Shown piece by piece: positions 24,786-34,009 of a DNA stretch of 53,833 nucleotides. The notes beneath the pieces were generated by a model. The model made no database searches. It was not told where the DNA came from and saw only the letters and a list, made by a program, of their open reading frames with translations. The DNA is taken from NCBI GenBank assembly GCA_947631185.1, contig CANRKJ010000012.1:1-53833 (forward strand). The letters run 5' to 3'. This stretch comes from an uncultured Clostridia bacterium. Lineage in GTDB: Bacteria; Bacillota; Clostridia; TANB77; CAG-508. A program made the position numbers and the translations under genes. Positions within the stretch are counted from its first letter, which is position 1. Every line of letters begins with the position of its first letter.

Positions 24786-25646
24786 CTAGCCTTTATTTAC
24801 CAAATTTAAAATTTCTTCTTTTTTTTCTAAAATAGTTTTATAACCAATTTCAATTAAATTATCTATATTTTCAACCTCTAATAAACTAGCAGAACTCGCG
24901 TCTATTTCTATAGCTAAATCTGATTCTTTTTGAGCTGTTCTAACATCTTTTAATGAAAAAATATCTACTGTTCTAAGTACTATATCCATAGGATTATTAC
25001 TAGGAGCATAGTCATCTATTTTAAAACTAACTCCTAAAGTTTTAGTAGCTCCCATATCTTTTAAAATATGTATAGGTAAATTGTCTTTTGTTCCACCATC
25101 TATAAAATTATACTTATCATAATCACATGTTGTAAAAATTCCTGGAAACGCCATACTAGCTCTAACTGATTTAGATATTGGTGCATCATATAAATAATCT
25201 ATTTCTCTATTAGAATTTTCTATTTTTTTAGATAAAAAGATACATTCTTTTGTTGAAATTGTATCAACTGTAGCTATTGCAAAAGGGAAACCAATTTCAT
25301 TCATATTATGTATATTTTTTTCATCACATAAACTTTGAACTATATTTTCAACTTTTTCACCTGGTATAAGTCCTGGTAATTCTAATTTTCTTTTAGTAGC
25401 ATAAATAAATCCTGCTTTTAGTATCGGCTTTTTTTTTATTTTTGTTAAAACATTTATATAATCACAAGATTTTTCTTTCATTTCTTCTACAGAATATCCT
25501 AATGCATACATAGTTGCAAAAATGCTACCTGAACTGGTCCCAGATAAATATTCGATTTTTACTCCCATTTCTTTCAAAGCTTTTATAACTCCAATATGTG
25601 CAATTCCTTTTAAACCTCCACCAGCCATTGCTAGACCTAGTCCCAT
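24786..25646 (-). CDS. Patatin-like phospholipase
   Basis: 286 residues, no signal peptide. GGGLKGIAHIG at 9-19 is the oxyanion loop, GTSSG at 36-40 gives nucleophile Ser38, and FIDGG provides the catalytic Asp at 183. This is the complete Ser-Asp dyad of bacterial patatins (RssA/YlbK type) that release fatty acids from lipids. It ends in a GCTAGC stem-loop terminator. It lies 23 bases after the NUDIX gene in the same direction and may be cotranscribed. Confidence 0.9.
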   Translation of the reverse strand: MGLGLAMAGGGLKGIAHIGVIKALKEMGVKIEYLSGTSSGSIFATMYALGYSVEEMKEKSCDYINVLTKIKKKPILKAGFIYATKRKLELPGLIPGEKVENIVQSLCDEKNIHNMNEIGFPFAIATVDTISTKECIFLSKKIENSNREIDYLYDAPISKSVRASMAFPGIFTTCDYDKYNFIDGGTKDNLPIHILKDMGATKTLGVSFKIDDYAPSNNPMDIVLRTVDIFSLKDVRTAQKESDLAIEIDASSASLLEVENIDNLIEIGYKTILEKKEEILNLVNKG

Positions 25647-25669
25647 TTTTTACTTCATTCCCTTCAAAA

Positions 25670-26203
25670 TTATTTATTATAGTACTTATAATAATACATC
25701 ATTATTGCCACAACTAAATTAATTTCTTCAAAATAATTTTGTTTAATTAATTCTAAAGATTTTTCTATTGATATATTTTTTAATGAAATAATTTCCTCTG
25801 TTTCATCTAAGTGAACTTTGCCTTTTTTTAAATTTCTAGCTAAATATATATAAATTTTTTCACTAGTATATCCTGCTGAAGGAAATCCATCTATTAATAA
25901 CTCTAAATCTTGTGAAATTATACCTGTTTCTTCTTCTAATTCTCTTCTAGCTGCATCAACTGGTAATTCTCCTTTTTCAATGATTCCAGCTGGAAGTTCT
26001 AATGCGACTTTTTCTATTGATTCTCTATACTGTTCTATGAAAACAATCTCATTATTCTCTGTAACAGGTAATATTATAACTGCATTACCTGGATTTACAG
26101 TGAATCTGTTATATTTTACTCCATCCTCTCTTTCATATTTTCTTTCAGTTACATTAAATCTACAACATTTAAATACTTCATTTTTTTCTAATAATTTACT
26201 CAT
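25670..26203 (-). CDS. NUDIX hydrolase (ADP-ribose pyrophosphatase type)
   Basis: 177 residues from the ATG at 26203 behind GGGGGAGTG; an upstream in-frame start at 26227 lacks a site. The NUDIX box is complete from Gly73 through Glu79, Arg87, Glu88, Glu91, Glu92 and Gly94. Upstream EQYRESIEKVALELPAG is the signature of ADP-ribose pyrophosphatases (NudF type). It would clear ADP-ribose or similar nucleoside diphosphate derivatives in the cytoplasm. Confidence 0.9.
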   Translation of the reverse strand: MSKLLEKNEVFKCCRFNVTERKYEREDGVKYNRFTVNPGNAVIILPVTENNEIVFIEQYRESIEKVALELPAGIIEKGELPVDAARRELEEETGIISQDLELLIDGFPSAGYTSEKIYIYLARNLKKGKVHLDETEEIISLKNISIEKSLELIKQNYFEEINLVVAIMMYYYKYYNK

Positions 26204-26287
26204 AAAATCACTCCCCCTAAATTTCATGATATTATAAGTTATTTTATTACATACATTATAATAACCTTATCTCTTATATTTTTACAT

Positions 26288-26431
26288 TTATTTTACCAAT
26301 TTTGCTTTATAAAATTCTGCTATCAATTCATCCAATCTGACACTTAATTCATACACAATAGAGTAATCTTTTCCACTTGATATACTGTCATTTAATTCTT
26401 TTCTCAATTTACAAATTTCTTCATTTAACAT
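26288..26431 (-). CDS. Spo0E-family aspartyl phosphatase
   Basis: A 47-residue protein with GGAGAG 9 bases before its ATG. It consists of two helices with the linker: CKLRKELNDSISSGKDYS and then LSVRLDELIAEFYK, matching the Spo0E pattern (SQxLDxLIxxYxK; here Ser30, Leu33, Asp34). Members remove phosphate from Spo0A and delay sporulation. It stands alone in a 380-base gap. It implies that the organism has a Spo0A pathway. Confidence 0.75.
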   Translation of the reverse strand: MLNEEICKLRKELNDSISSGKDYSIVYELSVRLDELIAEFYKAKLVK

Positions 26432-26590
26432 TATACCACTCTCCTCTATATACTAAAATTTGTCATCTACAAAATTAAAATAACATATTCCTACATTTAA
26501 GTCAATAATTTAGCACTATTTGTCATATAATTTCGATTGACATTTTTCAACATTTTGTTTTATCCTTATATAAAAATTTAACATTTCAAT

Positions 26591-27367
26591 TCAATCTTTT
26601 TGTTTTTTTATATAACTATATAAAGATATAATAAAAATAATAGCTGACAAAATCTGAGAAACTCTAAATTCTCCAATCATAAGAGAATCCGCTCTTAATC
26701 CTTCTATAAAAAATCTAATAAAAGAATATAACATTAAATAAAGTAAAAAAATTTGACCTTTAAATCTTCTTTTTTTCTGCAAAATTCTTATTATACAAAA
26801 TATGACAAAAGTCGATACAGCTTCATATAAAAAAGTTGGATGAACTTCTATGTATCCTTCTATACTATTTATACCCATTCTTAAAAAACTATCTGTTTTT
26901 TCTCCATAAGCTTCAATATTAAAAAAATTACCTAACCTCCCTATACTTTGAGCAATTGCAACAAAAGGTACAATATAATCTAAAAAATCATATGGATTTA
27001 ATTCTAGTTTTTTAGCTCTAAATACTAAAGCTAGTCCACCTAGAATTAAACCTCCATAAATTCCTAATCCACCATCTCTTAATGAAATAATTCTTATCGG
27101 ATCTGCTAAATAATATTTTAAATTAAACATTACAAAATATAATCTAGCTCCTATTATACCAAAAATAATTGTTACTATTGCTACATCAATAACCTCTTCA
27201 AATTTTATTCCATAATTATCCTTACTAGTCATACATAAAAATAATGCTACAACTATCGCACATACTATGAAAACAGAATACCAATATATGTCTATTCCCA
27301 AAAAGCTAAATGCTACTTTAGAAATTTGAAATTCTAATCCGATACCAGGGAATGTTATATGGTTCAT
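26591..27367 (-). CDS. lgt: Prolipoprotein diacylglyceryl transferase
   Basis: 258 residues with seven membrane segments. It moves diacylglycerol from phosphatidylglycerol to the lipobox Cys of prelipoproteins. The Lgt signature is visible: GGLGIYGGLILGG (about 98-110), and IAQSIGRLGNFFNIEAYG (about 138-155) with the essential Arg and Asn. HPTFLYE and the C-terminal LRADSLMIGEFRVSQ also fit. The ATG overlaps the stop of the M16 gene by 4 bases, so the two are translationally coupled. Confidence 0.95.
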   Translation of the reverse strand: MNHITFPGIGLEFQISKVAFSFLGIDIYWYSVFIVCAIVVALFLCMTSKDNYGIKFEEVIDVAIVTIIFGIIGARLYFVMFNLKYYLADPIRIISLRDGGLGIYGGLILGGLALVFRAKKLELNPYDFLDYIVPFVAIAQSIGRLGNFFNIEAYGEKTDSFLRMGINSIEGYIEVHPTFLYEAVSTFVIFCIIRILQKKRRFKGQIFLLYLMLYSFIRFFIEGLRADSLMIGEFRVSQILSAIIFIISLYSYIKKQKD

Positions 27368-28653
27368 TGATTTTCCTCCTCATTTTTTAAAGGATTAACA
27401 ATTGAAATAACTTTTTTATCTTCTCTAAAAACATTTCTTAATACTTCTTCTACATACTCTTTATTCAATGATTCAAATTCTTCGATATAATCAAATAAAT
27501 TGCTTCCTTTAAAATATTTATTTATTAAATTGTTACCAATATTTGATATATCATTAAATCCCTTAACAAAGTTACCATATATTTTCCTTTTAATTCTGAC
27601 AAAATCTTTTTCAGCTATTCCTTGATTTATATAATAGTCAAATTCATTTTTTAATTCATTTATTACTTTTTCCACTTCAAATGTCTGACCTTGAATATAT
27701 ACATGAGAATAATTTCTAGCAAATTCAAAATCAAATCCAAATTCAGAAAAAATTAGCCCTTGTTCATATAATCTTTTGTATAAATTTGAACTATTTCCGA
27801 TAATTATATTAAAAATTATTTCCATTGCTAAATCTTTTTTTATCATTTCCTTATTGTCTAATATCTTATCTTTATATGCTACTGTAAAAATAGGCATACT
27901 TATATCCATATTTATTTCTTTTCTTTTTTCAACAATGTTCTCTGGCTCATTAGCTACAATTCTTCTAACTTCATTTGGATTAGATTTTATTATAATTCTC
28001 TTTTCTAATTCTTCAAAAGCTTCTTTTTCATCAATATCTCCACAAAGAACTATTACCATATTTTCTGGAACATAAAAATTATTATATACTCTATATAAGT
28101 CTTCTTTATTTATTTTTGAAATAGTTTCCTTTGTTCCAGCAATATCAATTTTTATTGGATTATTATGGTACATAAGTTTCATTGCATTCATATACATAGC
28201 CCATTCTGGATAATCGTCATACATTACTATTTCTTGTTCTATTATTCCGCGTTCTTTTTCTACGTTTTCATCAGTATAATATGGATTTTGCACATAATCC
28301 ATAAACTCATCTAAAGCTTCATAAAAGTTATCTGTACTCTCAAATAAATAAGCTGTAAAATTGTTAGTGGTATATGCATTAGCATCAACACCCAATGCTG
28401 TTAATACATCTAAACTATTTTTACCATTTCTTTGTTCAAACATTTTATGTTCTAAATAATGTGCAATTCCATCTGGAACATAAAACTCTTCATCATTTAT
28501 AAAAAAATGATTATCAACAGAACCATAATTTACTCCCCAAATTATATATCTTTTCTGACATCCTTTTTTAGGCACTACCATTATTGTTAATCCATTTTCT
28601 AACTTTTTTGTATAAACTTTTTCTTTTATTTTATCATTTTCAATAATTTGCAT
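27364..28653 (-). CDS. ymfH: M16 zinc peptidase, YmfH-like (active subunit)
   Basis: 429 residues. The inverted zinc motif HxxEH is present at His65-Glu68-His69 (AHYLEHKMFEQ), with the distal Glu in ERGIIEQEI near 135-142. The second half has the non-catalytic M16 domain fold. It lies 15 bases after the YmfF-like gene, and the pair would form a heterodimer, as for processing peptidases. In Bacillus the ymfF-ymfH neighbours are linked to EF-P modification. Overlap with lgt suggests one operon. Confidence 0.88.
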   Translation of the reverse strand: MQIIENDKIKEKVYTKKLENGLTIMVVPKKGCQKRYIIWGVNYGSVDNHFFINDEEFYVPDGIAHYLEHKMFEQRNGKNSLDVLTALGVDANAYTTNNFTAYLFESTDNFYEALDEFMDYVQNPYYTDENVEKERGIIEQEIVMYDDYPEWAMYMNAMKLMYHNNPIKIDIAGTKETISKINKEDLYRVYNNFYVPENMVIVLCGDIDEKEAFEELEKRIIIKSNPNEVRRIVANEPENIVEKRKEINMDISMPIFTVAYKDKILDNKEMIKKDLAMEIIFNIIIGNSSNLYKRLYEQGLIFSEFGFDFEFARNYSHVYIQGQTFEVEKVINELKNEFDYYINQGIAEKDFVRIKRKIYGNFVKGFNDISNIGNNLINKYFKGSNLFDYIEEFESLNKEYVEEVLRNVFREDKKVISIVNPLKNEEENQ

Positions 28654-28668
28654 AAAAAACCTTCTTTC

Positions 28669-29961
28669 TTAATCTTGAGAACTCAAAAAATAAATAGTAT
28701 CTATTTCGATTTTGCTCGCGAACTCTAGAATATCTTTTTTACTAACTTTATTTAATTTTTGAATATATACATCTATCTCCTCATTAGTACCAGCCAGCTC
28801 TTGACCAATATAATAAACTATTTCAGAGTCCTGTTCTGTTTCAATAGACTTTATTCCTGAAATCAAAAATGTTTTTGCATTATTAATATCTTCATCACTA
28901 AAATTACCATTTTTCATATCTTCTATTTGAACTTTAATTAAATCTACAGCTTTATCATAATTTTGAACATCTATTCCACATCTAATAAATATATTTTTCT
29001 TTTGTTTTATAAAACTTGATTTTGCTGTATAACAAAGCCCAGCCTTTTCTCTAACATTTTGAAACAATTTTGAATTAGCACTTTCACCTAAAATAGCATT
29101 ATATACTAGCCCAACATACTTATAATCGTCTTTATTATATAAACTATTTAATCCAATAATAAGTTTTCCTTGAGAAACATTCATTTTTTCTTTAAATTCT
29201 CTAATATTTTTTACTTTCTCTTTATTTTCTTTTAGTGGATCATTAATAATATAACTTGGTTTTCTATCTTCGAGTTTTAAGATATTTGCATTATTTTTTA
29301 CTATTTCTTTGACCTCATCTGTATTAAAATCACCTGACACAAAAATATCTATTTTTTCATTTTTTATTAAATTAAAATATGCTTTTGATACTTTATCTAA
29401 TGTAATATTTTTAACATCTTCTAAATATCCATATTTATACAATCCAAACCCTTGCTTATTATACATTTTTTCCAAACAATCATTAAATGCATATGAATCT
29501 TTATCATCAATTTTTCCATTTATTATATTCTCTAGATTATTTTTTTCCATATCTAAAAAATCAGACTTAAAGTTTTTTCCTTCTATTAGAGGATTAAATA
29601 CTAATTCAAAAAGTAAATCTAAATCCTGTTTTAATAAATTTTCATTTGAAGGCAAAAATTTATCATTTATTCCTTCCATATAAAATTTTATAATCTGATT
29701 ATCTCCTGACTTGTCAATTCCACAATCAAAAACAGATCCATACAAACTTTCCAAAGTCTCATTTATTTCATACTGTGTTTTCAAATTTGCTGTTCCTCTT
29801 TTTAATAAAAAAGGAATTAATGTATTTAACGTAACTTCTTCTTTTTTCAAAGGAACAGTTATTAATACACATGCTAAATTTGTTTTAAATAAGTCTGTTT
29901 TTATTAAATGTAATTTTATACATTTTTTTACTTCTAATTCACTATATTCCAATACATTCAT
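28669..29961 (-). CDS. ymfF: M16 peptidase-like protein, YmfF-like (inactive subunit)
   Basis: 430 residues with the M16 fold but no HxxEH motif in the first domain (the region reads LIPFLLKRGTANLKTQYEINETLESLYGS), the usual state of YmfF. The C-half has the RxxAGLCYTAKS-like element (REKAGLCYTAKSSF) typical of M16 partners. AAAGGAGATG precedes the ATG. Structural partner of YmfH. Confidence 0.88.
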   Translation of the reverse strand: MNVLEYSELEVKKCIKLHLIKTDLFKTNLACVLITVPLKKEEVTLNTLIPFLLKRGTANLKTQYEINETLESLYGSVFDCGIDKSGDNQIIKFYMEGINDKFLPSNENLLKQDLDLLFELVFNPLIEGKNFKSDFLDMEKNNLENIINGKIDDKDSYAFNDCLEKMYNKQGFGLYKYGYLEDVKNITLDKVSKAYFNLIKNEKIDIFVSGDFNTDEVKEIVKNNANILKLEDRKPSYIINDPLKENKEKVKNIREFKEKMNVSQGKLIIGLNSLYNKDDYKYVGLVYNAILGESANSKLFQNVREKAGLCYTAKSSFIKQKKNIFIRCGIDVQNYDKAVDLIKVQIEDMKNGNFSDEDINNAKTFLISGIKSIETEQDSEIVYYIGQELAGTNEEIDVYIQKLNKVSKKDILEFASKIEIDTIYFLSSQD

Positions 29962-30099
29962 CTCCTTTAATCCTTTATTATATTATCTTAAAATTTAAAA
30001 ATATTATACTCTAAAAATACAATTATTATCAACATTCAATTGTAAAATTTGATTTATTGTAGTATAATAAATTTAACAGCTATATGGGGAGGGTTGTTT

Positions 30100-30258
30100 A
30101 TGAATCCCATAATAACAATATTAATCATAATATTCTCTCTTATAATATTGTATGGATTATATTACATATTCACAAAAAGTATCATAATATTTATAGTGGG
30201 AATAGTTGGAGCAATTATATATGTTATATGGTTTTTGAAAAAAAATGGCCTATTTTAA
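30100..30258 (+). CDS. Small two-helix membrane protein (52 aa)
   Basis: The ATG at 30100 has GGGGAGGG 8 bases upstream. The product is two hydrophobic segments (residues 3-22 and 27-45) with a short loop and a basic end WFLKKNGLF. I do not recognise it. It faces DUF47 and shares its terminator. Confidence 0.55.
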   Translation: MNPIITILIIIFSLIILYGLYYIFTKSIIIFIVGIVGAIIYVIWFLKKNGLF

Positions 30259-30280
30259 AAGGAGATCACTTGATCTCCTT
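30259..30280. terminator. Bidirectional terminator
   Basis: AAGGAGATCA with its perfect complement around CT, flanked by A and T runs; it also carries the last bases of the minus-strand DUF47 gene. Confidence 0.75.
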
Positions 30281-30899
30281 AACTATTTTTCATAAGAACT
30301 TCTTCTACACAATCAGCAACATTTTCACAAGAGTCAATACATACTTCTAAACAATTATACAATGTTGTCCATTTTATAACTTCAATTGGATTTTTCTCTG
30401 TATTATACAAAGCTTTTATAGCTTTTTGGTATATTTCATCACCACATTCTTCCAGTCTATTTATCTTAATTACATATTCCTTTATATCACTATAATTTTT
30501 CATATTCTTAAATAAATTTAACAATTCACTTAAATTTTTACAACAAACTTCTAACAAACTTATAAATTCATTTACATCATCTCTTAATATTTCAACATCT
30601 AAAATATTTAAATTAATAACAATCTCATCTATATTATCTACAACATCATCTATTCTATGCAAAATAGTAACAATATCTTCTCTTTCAATAGGTGGCAAAA
30701 AATCTTTAATAAGATAATTTATAATTTCATGTTTACTTTTATCAGCTTCATTTTCTATTTTATGAACAGAATCTTCTATCTCTTTTGATTTTTTCACATC
30801 AAAATTATTAATAAATTCTTTTAAAATTTTGCACGCTTCCAAAGCATAATTTGAATTTTTAACAAAACTATCAAAATAATTTAAAGTTTCCTTTTTCAT
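30279..30899 (-). CDS. DUF47/PhoU-like regulator of phosphate transport
   Basis: 206 residues, all helical, with the DUF47 signatures KIENEADKSKHEI and PPIEREDIVTILHRIDDVVDNID (acidic metal-binding helices) and LEECGDEIYQKAI. Such proteins partner Pit permeases and control phosphate flow. It lies 106 bases downstream of the Pit gene in the same direction. AGGAGG precedes the ATG. Confidence 0.9.
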   Translation of the reverse strand: MKKETLNYFDSFVKNSNYALEACKILKEFINNFDVKKSKEIEDSVHKIENEADKSKHEIINYLIKDFLPPIEREDIVTILHRIDDVVDNIDEIVINLNILDVEILRDDVNEFISLLEVCCKNLSELLNLFKNMKNYSDIKEYVIKINRLEECGDEIYQKAIKALYNTEKNPIEVIKWTTLYNCLEVCIDSCENVADCVEEVLMKNS

Positions 30900-31005
30900 A
30901 TTTTCCTCCTAATAAAATGAACATATAATCTATTCTATATTTTTAATTGTACTATCTAAAATTTGTTAGCAAAGCATTTATATCCTAAAAGTTTTGAGAA
31001 CTTTC

Positions 31006-32052
31006 CTAGTTTATAAATAAAAAGCTAACTAAATATCCAAGCAATCCACAACCTGGAAAAGTAAGAATCCATGCTAAAAACATATTTTTTACGATACTCC
31101 AATTAACATTTGACAATCTCTTTGATGCACCCACACCCATAATAGCTGTAGTCTTAGTATGTGTAGTGCTTACAGGCAACCCTGTTAAACTTGAAAATAG
31201 TAAGCATCCAGCTCCTGCAATATCTGCAGATGTACCTTGATATGGCTCTAATTTTACCATTTTCATTCCAACTGTTTTTATAATTTTATATCCTCCAATC
31301 GAAGTACCTAAAGTCATTGTTAAAGAACATATTATCATAAGCCAAACTGGAATAGTAAAAACGCCAATATTTGTTACTCCATTAGCTAATGCTACCCCCA
31401 TTAAAAATATCCCCATAAATTTTTGTCCATCCTGTGCTCCATGCATAAAAGCCATAAAAGCTCCACTAATTATTTGAGTCTTTTTAAAAAAAGGAATAGT
31501 CTTTCTTCTATCTATATTTTTACATATTTTTTCAATTATCTTTGTGATAAAAAATCCTAACGAAAAGCCTAATACAGTAGAAATCACAAGTCCATATAAA
31601 ACTTTTATCCATTCATTTATATTAATCCCATTTATTCCATTTTGAATAGCTATCGCCGAACCAGATATTCCAGCAATTAAAGCATGACTTTCACTTGTAG
31701 GTATACCAAAAATCCAAGCTAATATAGCCCAACTAACAATAGCAATCAGGCCTGCACAAAGAGCAATAAGAGCATTTGAACTATCATTTCCAAAATCAAC
31801 CATGTTATAAATAGTTTCAGCTACTGTAGAACTTATAAAAGTCATCACAAAAACTCCTAAAAAATTAAAAATTGCAGCCATTATAATTGCTTTTTTGGGT
31901 GAAATTGAACGAGTAGAAACACATGTTGCAATAGCATTTGGTGCATCTGTCCAACCATTTACTAATATAACACCTAATATTAGAATTGTAATTATAAATA
32001 AAGCAGGATTATTAAATAATTGAATTAAAAAATTTTGAAAACTTAATTCCAT
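31006..32052 (-). CDS. pit: Inorganic phosphate transporter, Pit family
   Basis: 348 residues with about ten membrane segments. GWTDAPNAIATCVSTRS near 33-48 and GLPVSTTHTKTTAIMGVG near 290-306 are the two PiT signature repeats, and GAQDGQKFMG is also conserved. It imports phosphate with a cation. Its DUF47 partner follows. The ribosome site is weak and rather far from the ATG. Confidence 0.93.
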   Translation of the reverse strand: MELSFQNFLIQLFNNPALFIITILILGVILVNGWTDAPNAIATCVSTRSISPKKAIIMAAIFNFLGVFVMTFISSTVAETIYNMVDFGNDSSNALIALCAGLIAIVSWAILAWIFGIPTSESHALIAGISGSAIAIQNGINGININEWIKVLYGLVISTVLGFSLGFFITKIIEKICKNIDRRKTIPFFKKTQIISGAFMAFMHGAQDGQKFMGIFLMGVALANGVTNIGVFTIPVWLMIICSLTMTLGTSIGGYKIIKTVGMKMVKLEPYQGTSADIAGAGCLLFSSLTGLPVSTTHTKTTAIMGVGASKRLSNVNWSIVKNMFLAWILTFPGCGLLGYLVSFLFIN

Positions 32053-32254
32053 AAATAATACTTTATTCCTTCCTATGGCATAAATCAGGTTGTAAAAAAA
32101 TTAAATTTTAAATGAAGTTCGCCACAGTGCAACACCAAAATCTTAATTATTTTTCAACCTTTACCTCTTTCTTATATTTTTTTTATTATATATTTATATA
32201 ATAAAATTTTCAATATTAATTTTATGTAAAATAGTAACATCATTTAGATACTAA

Positions 32255-32281
32255 AAAAAGAATGAACCATTCATTCTTTTT
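32255..32281 (-). terminator. Terminator of the DUF2971 gene
   Basis: AAAAAGAATGAA with its complement around CCA. It overlaps the last codon, and the T-run is on the minus strand. The rest of 32053-32254 shows no gene. Confidence 0.7.
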
Positions 32282-33104
32282 ATTGTAATGGGCAATTAGA
32301 ATTAAAAATTTTATCCTTTAAATCAGACAACCCTATATTTATTAGATATTCTTTTAAAACATTATAATTTTGTTTTGACTTTGGACCTATTATTATTTTT
32401 TCTATTAAATCTGAAAACTTTATTTTCTTTTTATTGCACAAATCTCTAATTTTCAAAATATAATATTTCTTTATTCTTGTATGAAAAGCTTTATACTCTA
32501 TATTTTCGTCTACATTTGGAAGTGTCATGAGTCTCGTTTCTCCTTCTAATTTAAAAGATGGATGTTTGTAAGCAGCTGCATATGTCCATATTTTATCAAA
32601 TAACTCATCTACCTTATTACTTTCCAATTTTATTTTGTCACCAATTATATAATTATATAAATCATCTACAAAATGATTATCATCAGATTTTTTTTCATAA
32701 TTTACTTTTTGAATCCACATATAATTTCCATCAATAACTTTTTCAAATAATTCTTTATTAAAACCTATAGATACACCTTCACCATTATTAGCATATCTAT
32801 CCCATTGAGACGCTTCATCTTCATTTGCTGAAAAACAAGCAGCTAGAGTGACTTTATCCAATCTTTTTTGTTTTTGATTATTTATAATTATTTCTAAATC
32901 TTTTATTTTTTCTTCATTATTAGACTTTAAAAGTTTTTCTTTTACTCCATCTTTTACAACAGTATCAATAAAATAAATCATTTCTTTAGAATCATTCATA
33001 TTTCTGACATTTCCCAACCACAATTCTCCATTCATTAAAATACCGTTAAAAGCACAAAAATCAGTATAATGCCATAAAATCTCACTTTTATTATTATCTT
33101 TCAT
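32280..33104 (-). CDS. DUF2971 family protein
   Basis: 274 residues from the ATG at 33104 (GGAGG 8 bases upstream). LWHYTDFCAFNGIL at the start, LWLGNVRNMNDSKEM, then AACFSANEDEASQWDRYANNGEGVSIGF are the classic DUF2971 features. The fold is thought to relate to ADP-ribosyltransferase-like domains, and members are often near defence genes, but no activity is established. Soluble. Confidence 0.85.
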   Translation of the reverse strand: MKDNNKSEILWHYTDFCAFNGILMNGELWLGNVRNMNDSKEMIYFIDTVVKDGVKEKLLKSNNEEKIKDLEIIINNQKQKRLDKVTLAACFSANEDEASQWDRYANNGEGVSIGFNKELFEKVIDGNYMWIQKVNYEKKSDDNHFVDDLYNYIIGDKIKLESNKVDELFDKIWTYAAAYKHPSFKLEGETRLMTLPNVDENIEYKAFHTRIKKYYILKIRDLCNKKKIKFSDLIEKIIIGPKSKQNYNVLKEYLINIGLSDLKDKIFNSNCPLQ

Positions 33105-33232
33105 TAGTATAGCCTCCATTTATATAGTTTTGTAATTTCATTTTAACCCATTTTTACCCAATAAATTTAATTTTATATAACAATATATAATTTTGTGTAA
33201 CACATACTTATAAAACATCATCAAAATTTCAT

Positions 33233-33261
33233 TTGACAAATTCTTAAAATCTGTGTATAAT
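33233..33261 (+). promoter_or_regulatory. Consensus promoter of the small antitoxin RNA
   Basis: Perfect TTGACA (33233-33238), a 17-base spacer and perfect TATAAT (33256-33261), the best promoter in the window. No protein gene follows it on the plus strand. Confidence 0.85.
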
Positions 33262-33267
33262 AAAGAT

Positions 33268-33352
33268 AGAAAATGAACATACAGAAATGTGTGTTACCAC
33301 TTTAATATGATAAACACTACATTGCCGTCCAAAGCAAAATGTAGTGTTTTTA
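33268..33352 (+). ncRNA. Candidate antitoxin small RNA (type I toxin-antitoxin)
   Basis: Start is inferred from the consensus promoter and end from the stem-loop 33312-33349 (AAACACTACATT with AATGTAGTGTTT) plus T-run. The RNA of about 85 bases converges on the toxin gene and shares its terminator, so its 3' part is complementary to the 3' end of the toxin mRNA. Its first 40 bases resemble the toxin mRNA leader. Confidence 0.6.
33312..33352. terminator. Shared bidirectional terminator of the type I locus
   Basis: A 12-bp stem with an inner TTGC/GCAA pairing, A-run on one side and T-run on the other. Confidence 0.8.
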
Positions 33353-33353
33353 T

Positions 33354-33458
33354 TTATTCCTTATTTGTACAAATTATGTATATAACTGTCAATAAGGCTA
33401 TATTTATAGTTAAAGAAATCATAAATCCTATAATCAGAAATAGTAAAAAATCTACCAT
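33354..33458 (-). CDS. Small hydrophobic peptide, candidate type I toxin
   Basis: 34 residues: MVDFLLFLIIG, then one continuous hydrophobic helix through IYIICTNKE with a charged C-terminus. GAGGTGG lies 7 bases before the ATG. Size, single membrane helix and charged end fit Fst/Hol_Tox-like toxins that damage the membrane. The shared terminator with a convergent strong RNA gene supports this reading. No sequence family is claimed. Confidence 0.6.
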   Translation of the reverse strand: MVDFLLFLIIGFMISLTINIALLTVIYIICTNKE

Positions 33459-33547
33459 AAATACCACCTCACTTTCTCATAGCAAATCGCTATGTAGTAA
33501 AGTGGCAACACTCACATCTGCTTTTTAGTTCATTTTCTATGAAAACT

Positions 33548-33576
33548 ACTATATACTATTTTTTTATATATTTCAA
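33548..33576 (-). promoter_or_regulatory. Promoter of the small hydrophobic peptide
   Basis: On the minus strand TTGAAA (33576-33571), a 17-base spacer and TATAGT (33553-33548). This leaves a leader of about 80 bases with an ATAGC/GCTAT hairpin near the ribosome site. Confidence 0.65.
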
Positions 33577-33780
33577 GCGAACAAAACAAATTTTTGTATT
33601 TTTTTAAAAATTCCAATCGATAATATTATTTATTCTTGTTTTTTATTAATTTATTTTAATACATTTATTTTTATATTTTAAGACAATTTTAATACAAAAA
33701 ACTTTATTTTTAAAATTTTGAAAGTCTAAAAGTATTGAAAACACTAAATTTTTACTTTTAATCAAAAAACATTAAAAAAC

Positions 33781-33812
33781 CGTAAAAGCATTGATATATC
33801 AACGCTTTTACG
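33781..33812. terminator. Large palindromic stem-loop
   Basis: CGTAAAAGC pairs with GCTTTTACG around a palindromic TTGATATATCAA, with A-run and T-run flanks. No intact gene leads into it from either side. The surrounding 33577-34009 is otherwise A/T-rich and empty. Confidence 0.65.
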
Positions 33813-34009
33813 ATTTTTCTATGGAGGCGAGTTCCGGTTTGATATTTTTGAAGTTATAGTAATATCAATACTTTTAAGATACAGAAAGCAATTTTTAATG
33901 TAACTGGGATTGCGTTTATAAATTTTAAAAATAAAATTAATTGAAAAATATTGACTACATATCAATATTTTGATAAAATATGTATATAATATTTATGGAG
34001 GTGTTTAGT

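Larger units (their letters stand above)
33266..33540. repeat. Inverted repeat: matching leaders of the two convergent RNAs
   Basis: Plus-strand 33266-33304 and minus-strand 33540-33498 share ATAGAAAATGAAC and GTGTTRCCACTTTA at similar distances after their promoters. Confidence 0.7.
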
